From assembly GCA_021805585.1 (NCBI GenBank), contig JAJZEY010000603.1:1-5567 (forward strand): a stretch of 5,567 bases of DNA, written 5' to 3'. The stretch is from Planctomycetota bacterium. GTDB lineage: Bacteria > Planctomycetota > Phycisphaerae > WQYP01. Each line of letters starts with the position of its first letter. The first letter of the stretch is position 1. Position numbers and translations under genes: made by a program. Of the stretch, positions 1-4,815 are shown piece by piece. Under the pieces are notes generated by a model that did not search any database, was not told where the DNA came from, and worked only from the letters and a program-made list of their open reading frames with translations.

Positions 1-536
1 GTAATGTCAACATTCAGTTCACCCTGTTTGGACAGACCCGCCATGGTTAAGTTGCTGCTGCCGAGAAAACCGATTTTTGGATTCAGTTCATCATGTCGTT
101 GCAGAAGATAAAGTTTGGCGTGCAGGGGGTGTCCTAAAAAGAGTTTGACCTGAAGTTTACCGGTACGGATTTGCCTGGCCAGGCGGCGCAGGCCGGCCTC
201 ATCGGCGTCGGTGGGGGCACCAAGTGTCAGTTGATCACGGAAGCTTTCGGCCAATTTTTTCCGAAGCCGGGCGGCACCGGGATTATCCATTTCATCGGAC
301 GCGGCCGGATTGGCGGCAGCGCGCAGCAATTCCGTTTCATCCGGGCGGTGCATGCCCACAAGCAATCGGCAGCAATGGCCATCGGTACCGGACCATGGGT
401 CGACGTACTGGTCTAAATGCCGCCAGCCGCGGAGATTAAAATAACCCACGCAGAAATCGGCGCGCTGGGAAACTTCCATCGCCTTTTGCAGCGTGGGCAG
501 AAGCTGTAATTCAATATTGTCAAATATTCGTGGCAT
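1..536 (-). CDS. PLD-like nuclease domain protein, probable N-terminus of a defence-type helicase (partial)
   Basis: An uninterrupted minus-strand frame of 178 codons starts at ATG 536-534 and runs off the left edge, so only the N-terminus is seen. Residues 4-17 (IFDNIELQLLPTLQ) and 26-38 (ADFCVGYFNLRGW) match the opening of phospholipase-D-superfamily nuclease domains. The catalytic signature follows: H139-x-K141 (LHAKLYL), then GSSN at 159-162 and a GLxxxGELNVD segment at 167-177. The classical Asp of HxKx4D is not at its usual place, which is common in PLD nucleases. In proteins with this opening the PLD domain is usually followed by a SNF2/DEAD-type helicase, in large (about 1,000-residue) proteins found near methyltransferases and restriction genes. 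The helicase part is inferred, not seen. The start is supported by AGGGA eight bases upstream. The gene is divergent from nadA. A stand-alone PLD protein remains possible. Confidence 0.75.
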   Translation of the reverse strand, partial: MPRIFDNIELQLLPTLQKAMEVSQRADFCVGYFNLRGWRHLDQYVDPWSGTDGHCCRLLVGMHRPDETELLRAAANPAASDEMDNPGAARLRKKLAESFRDQLTLGAPTDADEAGLRRLARQIRTGKLQVKLFLGHPLHAKLYLLQRHDELNPKIGFLGSSNLTMAGLSKQGELNVDI

Positions 537-882
537 TTGTCTGTTCCCTATGGCGACGCCATTTATAAAATCCGCTGATATTAAAATAGCCGCCAAGGCA
601 ATCACATTGCCGGGTATCAGGGGCCGGCCAGGTCGCAAGCCAATCCTGCGGACCGTGGCGTGGCTTGTGGGTGATACATGTGATATCCGGCGGCATGACG
701 CAAAGCTTACCGCCAGCGGTTACGGGCGACAATGACGGGAATTTCAACGCCCCATTTCATTAAATCATTTCCAGCGAGCGGGGAATAATTTTCAACCCTG
801 AATGATCCGGCCTGTTAAAGTTTCGGGCCAAGTCCGCGAAAGTCGCAAACCGCTATTTTGGTGATTTAGAGGTGATGCCTGC

Positions 883-900
883 CCGCAGCCGGTTTTGCGG
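883..900. promoter_or_regulatory. Short inverted repeat next to the nadA -10 box
   Basis: CCGCA (883-887) and TGCGG (896-900) form a perfect 5-base inverted repeat with an 8-base spacer, ending one base before TATAAT. It occupies the place of the -35 spacer region, where a repressor would block RNA polymerase. NAD synthesis genes are often controlled by such sites (NadR, NiaR and NrtR families), but the motif does not let me name a regulator. The arms are short, so chance is a real alternative. Confidence 0.25.
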
Positions 901-901
901 A

Positions 902-907
902 TATAAT
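902..907 (+). promoter_or_regulatory. Candidate -10 box of the nadA promoter
   Basis: TATAAT matches the sigma-70 consensus in all six positions. Transcription would start near 914 and leave a leader of about 34 bases before the nadA ATG. No good TTGACA-like box lies 16-18 bases upstream (879-884 reads CTGCCC). The promoter would therefore be weak, activator-dependent or read by another sigma factor. Confidence 0.4.
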
Positions 908-947
908 GCAGGGAAGTATTGGCGGCTGACTGGAGAATCCATAAAGT

Positions 948-2162
948 ATGAATTGGCAGCAACCCATTCCCAAACGCTATCTGCAAATGCCGGCTGAAAA
1001 AATTCGCAGCGCGGTTCTGGCCCATAAGGCGGCGTTCGGGCGGGAACTGGTCATACTGGGGCATCATTATCAGCAGGACGAAGTGATTCAATTCGCTGAT
1101 TTCACCGGTGATTCATTCCAATTATCGCGCGAGGCGGCCAAACTTAAGGATGCCCGCTTTGTGATCTTCTGCGGGGTGCATTTTATGGCTGAATCCGCGG
1201 ATGTGCTGACCGCGGAGCACCAGAAGGTGATTTTGCCGGACTTGGGAGCGGGCTGTTCAATGGCGGATATGGCCTGCGAGGAAGATGTGGAGGACGCGTG
1301 GGGGCAAATTACACGGGCGTGCGCGGATGATCCGGATTTCCGGCTGATTCCAATAACGTATATGAATTCCAGCGCTGCGGTAAAAAGTTTTGTGGGCCGC
1401 AATGGCGGCGCGGTATGCACCAGCAGCAATTGTGAAAAAGTGCTGGCCTGGGCGCTGGACGGCCAGACGCCGGGCGAAACGCCGCACCGGAAGATTATTT
1501 TTTTTCCGGATCAGCACCTGGGGCGAAATACCGCGTATAAAATGGGCTTTCCATTGGAAAGCATGATGGTGTGGAACTACCGAGATCTTTCATTGATGGA
1601 TGATGAGCGGATACGCGGGTCGGCGTTTATTTTATGGAAAGGGCATTGCAGTGTGCATCAGTTGTTTCGGCCGGAACATGTGGATCAGGTGCGCGCCCGG
1701 TTGCCGGGGGTGAAGGTGCTGGTGCATCCGGAATGCAACTGGGAAGTGGTGCAAAAGGCGGATCTGGTGGGTTCAACGGATTTTATCGGCAAACAGATTC
1801 GGGGTGCTGTGCCGGGCAGTAAATGGGCCGTGGGCACGGAAGTGCACATGGTGAATCGGTTGGCCAAAGAGCATCCGGAACAGACGATCACCATTCTTTC
1901 CGATTGCCAGTGCCTGTGCACCACCATGTATCGGATAGACCCGCCGCATTTGTTGTGGGTGTTGGATAATCTGGCGGAAGGAAAGATTGTAAATCAGATT
2001 CAAGTTGATGCATTTGACGCGTATTGGTCGCGTGTAAGTTTGCAGCGGATGCTGGACATTACCGCCGGGCAGGCATTAACGCCGCCGCCCCTGCCGGCAC
2101 CGGTGCGGGGGAATGATTCATCGCATTTAAGGGTGCTGATGAACGCGGACAAAAATTCATGA
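948..2162 (+). CDS. nadA: Quinolinate synthase NadA
   Basis: NadA condenses iminoaspartate (from NadB) with dihydroxyacetone phosphate to give quinolinate, the pyridine precursor of NAD, using an oxygen-sensitive [4Fe-4S] cluster in the cytoplasm. The 404-residue product carries the family motifs in order: GHHYQQDEVIQFADFTGDS (38-56), LGAGCSMADMA with C103, TYMNSSAAVKSF (138-149), CTSSNCEKV (157-165), FFPDQHLGRNTA (185-196), KGHCSVHQLF with C234, HPECNWEVV (260-268) and GSTDFI (275-280). A CxCxC group at 320-324 comes before TTM. By alignment with known NadA, C103, C234 and most likely C324 bind the cluster. The length fits the longer class of NadA; the Pro-rich tail after about 375 is probably not conserved. 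The start is supported by GGAG at 932-935, spaced a rather long 12 bases. No nadB or nadC is next to it. The downstream barrel gene is 80 bases away. Confidence 0.97.
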   Translation: MNWQQPIPKRYLQMPAEKIRSAVLAHKAAFGRELVILGHHYQQDEVIQFADFTGDSFQLSREAAKLKDARFVIFCGVHFMAESADVLTAEHQKVILPDLGAGCSMADMACEEDVEDAWGQITRACADDPDFRLIPITYMNSSAAVKSFVGRNGGAVCTSSNCEKVLAWALDGQTPGETPHRKIIFFPDQHLGRNTAYKMGFPLESMMVWNYRDLSLMDDERIRGSAFILWKGHCSVHQLFRPEHVDQVRARLPGVKVLVHPECNWEVVQKADLVGSTDFIGKQIRGAVPGSKWAVGTEVHMVNRLAKEHPEQTITILSDCQCLCTTMYRIDPPHLLWVLDNLAEGKIVNQIQVDAFDAYWSRVSLQRMLDITAGQALTPPPLPAPVRGNDSSHLRVLMNADKNS

Positions 2163-2199
2163 CAAAATGGGTGCGTGTATAGTTATGCAAAAGGACCTT

Positions 2200-2229
2200 G
2201 CCGCCGAGAAATTGCAGCGGCTTATTTTT
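2200..2229 (+). terminator. Possible intrinsic terminator or attenuator between nadA and the barrel gene
   Basis: GCCGC (2200-2204) can pair with GCGGC (2217-2221) around a 12-base loop. The stem is followed directly by TTATTTTT (2222-2229). The stem is short and the loop long, so it would be a weak terminator. It ends exactly where the ribosome binding site of the next gene begins (GGAG 2230-2233). It could end nadA transcripts or act as an attenuator in the leader of the barrel gene. A TATAGT at 2178-2183 could start a separate transcript upstream of it. Confidence 0.35.
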
Positions 2230-2242
2230 GGAGAAAGTGGTT

Positions 2243-3511
2243 ATGTTAAGAAAATCGGTTTTGCGCCTGCTGCTTGTGGCCTCGACCACGGTGCTGGGGC
2301 TAAGCGTTCCGGCCCTGGCGAATTCGCGTTCTGATGCCTTTCTGCAAGGCTATGCGGTGGCGGAATTAAAGCTGCAATTCGGTATATCGCACGCAAAGGT
2401 GCGAGCGGATCATGGTAAGATTCATGTTATTTTGCCGGCTGGAACCAGTAAAACCCGTCGCCGAGCCGTGGAAAAAGCCCTTTTGGCCATTCCCGGTGCC
2501 TTGGATGCAAGTGTGGTGGTAAGGTCCACCCGGGCGGTAAATTCAGATTCAATTCCCGCCACAGCAAATGGTAATGGGGTAGGAGCCTCGGTACCGGCGG
2601 CCGGAGGGCTAAGCGGTGCGGCCGGCGTATTGGGTTTTGGTCCACCGACGGCGACACCGAAATGGCTAAAACCGTATGTGGCCGAGCCAGCCACATTCCA
2701 TGGGAGCATGTACCGTTTGCCGAACGGTTTTTTCCCGCGGGGCAATCTGTTTTCGCCACTTATGGCCGATCCCAAATGGCCTGGTTTTGCGGCATCGTAC
2801 AGCCATTATTCGCCGTATCATCCGAATGGTTTAAAGGATGTAATTCCGGTAAGTCTGGGTGATACGCTGCCATTTTATCGGAACGATATGGGAGATGGCT
2901 GGCAATGGGAAACGGGCATGCAGGCGGATGCCTACGCCTATTTTAATGTCGATACGCAGGCCAAGGCGCTGCAAAACACCGATTTTTTCGTGGGTGGCTA
3001 CGGTGCCGTGCGGCACAAAAATCTGTCATTTATTGTGCGGTATTTTCACCAGAGTTCGCATCTGGGCGATGAATTTCTGTTGGATAACCCCGCCTACTAC
3101 AACGGGCTAAGGCAGAAAATCAGTTACGAACAATTAAACGGCATCGTATCGCTGGACCTGCTGAAGCGTACCTTTCGGCTTTATGCCGGAGCGGGATATC
3201 TGACGGATATTGAACCTTCCACTCTTGGTCGCTGGATTTTTCAATATGGTGCGCAATATCATGGTCCGACCCTGTGGCATACGACCAACACGGTATGGTC
3301 TCCGGTGGCGGGCATTGATATAAAAAACTGGAGTCAGAATAATTACGACACGGACATTTCCGCGCGGGCCGGGCTGCAGGTAACCAATGGCCACGCGGAC
3401 AGTCCGCGGTTTCAGTTTCTGCTGGAATTTTATCGGGGGCATTCCTACTACGGCCAGTTTTTTGTAAATGAAATCCAATATGTCGGCTTTGGCGTGCATT
3501 TGTATTATTAA
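2243..3511 (+). CDS. Exported BON-like/DUF1207 outer-membrane beta-barrel protein
   Basis: The 422-residue product starts with a Sec signal peptide: MLRK, a hydrophobic core at about 5-22, and a likely signal peptidase cut after ALA at 24-26. I chose ATG 2243 because GGAG (2230-2233) lies nine bases upstream and this start places the signal peptide at the N-terminus; an in-frame ATG at 2198 would add 15 unlikely residues. Residues 31-97 resemble a BON-type domain (GYAVAELKLQFG, alternating VRADHGKIHVIL, then AIPGALDASVVV). A Gly/Ala-rich linker follows (about 98-138). Residues 139-422 match DUF1207, with SPLMADPKWP (171-180), VSLGDTLPFYR (203-213) and the hallmark RYFHQSSHLGDEFLL (266-280). 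Alternating aromatic strands and a C-terminal GFGVHLYY suggest a beta-barrel in the outer membrane. Its cargo or role is unknown. It may be read through from nadA; a terminator follows at 3524. Confidence 0.85.
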   Translation: MLRKSVLRLLLVASTTVLGLSVPALANSRSDAFLQGYAVAELKLQFGISHAKVRADHGKIHVILPAGTSKTRRRAVEKALLAIPGALDASVVVRSTRAVNSDSIPATANGNGVGASVPAAGGLSGAAGVLGFGPPTATPKWLKPYVAEPATFHGSMYRLPNGFFPRGNLFSPLMADPKWPGFAASYSHYSPYHPNGLKDVIPVSLGDTLPFYRNDMGDGWQWETGMQADAYAYFNVDTQAKALQNTDFFVGGYGAVRHKNLSFIVRYFHQSSHLGDEFLLDNPAYYNGLRQKISYEQLNGIVSLDLLKRTFRLYAGAGYLTDIEPSTLGRWIFQYGAQYHGPTLWHTTNTVWSPVAGIDIKNWSQNNYDTDISARAGLQVTNGHADSPRFQFLLEFYRGHSYYGQFFVNEIQYVGFGVHLYY

Positions 3512-3720
3512 TAACCAAGGGGTGCGGCCGATTTGGTCGCTTTTTTAGTCGGGGCGGGAACGGAATGCACGTGCAAATCAGTCAGCCAGATTGCCAGCAC
3601 CGCGATCGCCAAGAGAAGGCCAAAGCCGATCAGGCGGACCCAAAAACCGACCCGCGGCGGCGATACGGCCGTGCGTGAGGGTGACGGGCGTGCTGGAGAA
3701 TTGAAGTCAGCCGGGCGCAT
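3508..3720 (-). CDS. Small single-pass membrane protein, unknown function
   Basis: A 70-residue product that I do not recognise. The N-terminal 25 residues are rich in Arg, Pro and Ser (R2, R11, R16, R23). One hydrophobic helix spans about 27-46 (LIGFGLLLAIAVLAIWL). A short tail with KKATK (59-63) ends in PLGY. The layout of basic arm, membrane helix and short tail is what a real small inner-membrane protein would show, and a shadow frame would rarely give it. The ATG at 3720-3718 has no ribosome binding site upstream. A promoter-like pair ends only seven bases before it, suggesting a leaderless mRNA. The gene converges on the barrel gene and their stop codons overlap (3508-3511). The terminator of the barrel gene lies within its last codons. 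Homologues would be needed to prove that it is translated. Confidence 0.55.
   Translation of the reverse strand: MRPADFNSPARPSPSRTAVSPPRVGFWVRLIGFGLLLAIAVLAIWLTDLHVHSVPAPTKKATKSAAPLGY
3524..3546 (+). terminator. Intrinsic terminator of the barrel gene, inside the convergent small gene
   Basis: GCGGCC (3524-3529) pairs with GGTCGC (3535-3540) over six pairs, one of them G-U, with a 5-base loop GATTT and a run of six T (3541-3546). It begins 12 bases after the barrel gene's stop codon. On the minus strand the same bases encode the last residues of the small membrane protein, and the T-run supplies its two AAA lysine codons. No T-run follows the stem in the minus direction, so it should work for plus-strand transcripts only. 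Confidence 0.75.
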
Positions 3721-3727
3721 GGAAACA

Positions 3728-3756
3728 AGTGTAACGTCGGTCAGGGAAATTGACAG
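3728..3756 (-). promoter_or_regulatory. Candidate leaderless promoter of the small membrane protein gene
   Basis: Read on the minus strand, CTGTCA (3756-3751, four of six to TTGACA) is followed after exactly 17 bases by TACACT (3733-3728, four of six to TATAAT). The ATG at 3720 comes seven bases after the -10 box, so transcription would start at or next to the start codon. This agrees with the absence of a ribosome binding site. On the plus strand the same place contains a perfect TTGACA (3750-3755), but no -10 box at the right distance. Confidence 0.35.
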
Positions 3757-3764
3757 AAGATTGT

Positions 3765-3792
3765 GCGCAAAACAGCCGGTTTACTTTTGCGC
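3765..3792. repeat. Perfect 8-base inverted repeat, possible operator
   Basis: GCGCAAAA (3765-3772) and TTTTGCGC (3785-3792) are exact reverse complements separated by 12 bases. The arm centres are 20 bases apart, about two helical turns, as expected for a dimeric DNA-binding protein. The repeat lies between the divergent small membrane gene and hemQ, just upstream of the former's promoter. No T-run follows either arm, so a terminator is less likely than an operator. The regulator is unknown. Confidence 0.4.
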
Positions 3793-3930
3793 TTGAACTT
3801 GGGACAATCTTTCCTCCGTATGCGTTGCGCGGCGGACCGAAATGGCCGCCGACAATGCCGTCTGCAATGCTGCGGCGGCGCGGGAACAGTAATATGCCGG
3901 AAAAGCGGCAAATGACAGGTGAGGAAAATT

Positions 3931-4764
3931 ATGTCACAACCATCTTCCGAACAAAAATCCGCAAATCCGGAGGCCGCTGAAGCGATAGCTCGGCCGACCA
4001 CACCACCCTCGGCGGCCAGCGGCCAGCATGTTCCGGCCCCGGCCGTGGCGACATCAGCCGTCCCGGTAACAGGTCGGCGGCGGCAGTTTATTTCATTTGC
4101 GTTTTACAAATTGGGTGCCGAAGCGAGGCGGCTGCCGGCGGAAAAACTGGCGGGGATGATGCAGGGCCTTGTGGACTTGGTTACCGGCAATGACCCTCGG
4201 AAGATGTTTCTGCTGGTGTACAGCTGCATCGGCACGCGCGGTGATGTGGATATGATGTTCTGGAAAATCAGCTTCGAGCTTGAAGAATTGCAGCGGTTTG
4301 CCGCGCGGATGAACCGGCTGGAACTGGCCGGGTATTTAACGACGCCGTTCAGCTATCTTGCGCAAAGCAAGCGCAGCACGTATGTGGACAAAATTGAACC
4401 TTCCCATGACAACGTGCGTTCGCTGATTGTTCCGGGCAAGAAAAAATACATGTTTGTGTATCCATTTGTGAAAACACGCGAATGGTATCTGCTTAGTAAA
4501 CAGACGCGGCAGGGGATAATGGATGAGCATATTGAAGTCGGCAACCGGTATCCATCGGTAAAACTCAACACAACTTACAGCTTTGGCTTTGACGATCAGG
4601 AATTCGTGGTGGCCTTTGAAACCGACAAGCCTGATGATTTTCTGGACCTGGTTCAGGAATTGCGGGAAACCGAGGGCAGCCGCTTTACTCTGCGGGACAC
4701 ACCTATTTTCACCTGTGTGCAGACGCCGATCGCGGAACTCGTCCGGCAACTGGCGAATGTATGA
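3931..4764 (+). CDS. hemQ: Coproheme decarboxylase HemQ/ChdC, chlorite-dismutase family
   Basis: HemQ removes two propionate carboxyl groups from coproheme to make haem b, the last step of the coproporphyrin-dependent pathway, in the cytoplasm. Of 277 residues, about 1-48 form a Pro/Ala/Ser-rich, probably disordered tail; the ferredoxin-like family fold follows from RRRQFISFAFYKL (49-61). The motif YPFVKTREWYLL (177-188) contains the Tyr (Y177) matching the catalytic Tyr of known decarboxylases. H200 in IMDEH is the likely haem-iron ligand. FGFDDQEFVVAFE (218-230) is the second family signature. The position of the distal Arg of true chlorite dismutases seems to be Leu212, which argues against chlorite breakdown. 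I chose ATG 3931 because AGGTGAGGA (3917-3925) lies five bases upstream; a GTG at 3919 would fall inside that site. An aldo/keto reductase follows after 51 bases without a terminator. Confidence 0.88.
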   Translation: MSQPSSEQKSANPEAAEAIARPTTPPSAASGQHVPAPAVATSAVPVTGRRRQFISFAFYKLGAEARRLPAEKLAGMMQGLVDLVTGNDPRKMFLLVYSCIGTRGDVDMMFWKISFELEELQRFAARMNRLELAGYLTTPFSYLAQSKRSTYVDKIEPSHDNVRSLIVPGKKKYMFVYPFVKTREWYLLSKQTRQGIMDEHIEVGNRYPSVKLNTTYSFGFDDQEFVVAFETDKPDDFLDLVQELRETEGSRFTLRDTPIFTCVQTPIAELVRQLANV

Positions 4765-4815
4765 AGCGGTCAAAAGGCTCATGTATTTGATTTAAATGTC
4801 GGCGGAGATGAATCC

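Larger units (their letters stand above)
537..947. other. Divergent intergenic region between the PLD gene and nadA
   Basis: These 411 bases contain no convincing gene. On the minus strand, near the PLD gene, there is an AGGGA ribosome binding site and a TATAAA (567-562) that could serve as a -10 box without a clear -35. On the plus strand, near nadA, there is a TATAAT and a short inverted repeat, listed separately. A minus-strand open frame over 747-520 begins only with TTG and has no family resemblance overall. It does include GYFNISGF at 591-568, which resembles GYFNLRGW of the neighbouring PLD protein. I see no riboswitch fold, tRNA or repeat array here. Confidence 0.5.

Noticed and set aside
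171..439. Two plus-strand open frames opposite the PLD gene
   Set aside because: They are shadows of the minus-strand frame, which carries clear family motifs; their own translations are low-complexity and unrecognisable.
707..760. A 17-codon minus-strand frame (MKWGVEIPVIVARNRWR) that could be a leader peptide upstream of the PLD gene
   Set aside because: It has only a poor ribosome binding site, lies about 170 bases from the gene and has no attenuator-like structure after it.
1498..1505. Run of eight T inside nadA, a possible slippage site
   Set aside because: It encodes Ile-Phe-Phe of the conserved FFPDQHLGRNTA region in the right frame; nothing suggests phase variation of a housekeeping gene.
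1088..2003. Several long minus-strand and other-frame open frames across nadA
   Set aside because: They arise from the codon bias of nadA and show no domain, start site or membrane pattern of their own.
2422..2775. Minus-strand open frames of 110-117 codons opposite the barrel gene
   Set aside because: The plus strand has a signal peptide and DUF1207 motifs, so these are antisense shadows.
3750..3755. Perfect TTGACA on the plus strand as a hemQ -35 box
   Set aside because: No -10-like sequence lies 16-18 bases downstream (3773-3778 reads CAGCCG); the nearest TTTACT is 24 bases away.
3750..3980. Plus-strand frame running into hemQ, a possible small upstream gene
   Set aside because: It starts with TTG, lacks a ribosome binding site and overlaps the hemQ start in another frame; its sequence looks non-coding.
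4014..4027. Tandem GGCCAGC repeat in hemQ
   Set aside because: Only two copies, inside the low-complexity Ala/Pro/Ser tail, where such repeats are expected by chance.
4336..4782. A 148-codon minus-strand frame opposite hemQ
   Set aside because: It is antisense to the most conserved part of hemQ and shows no features of its own.
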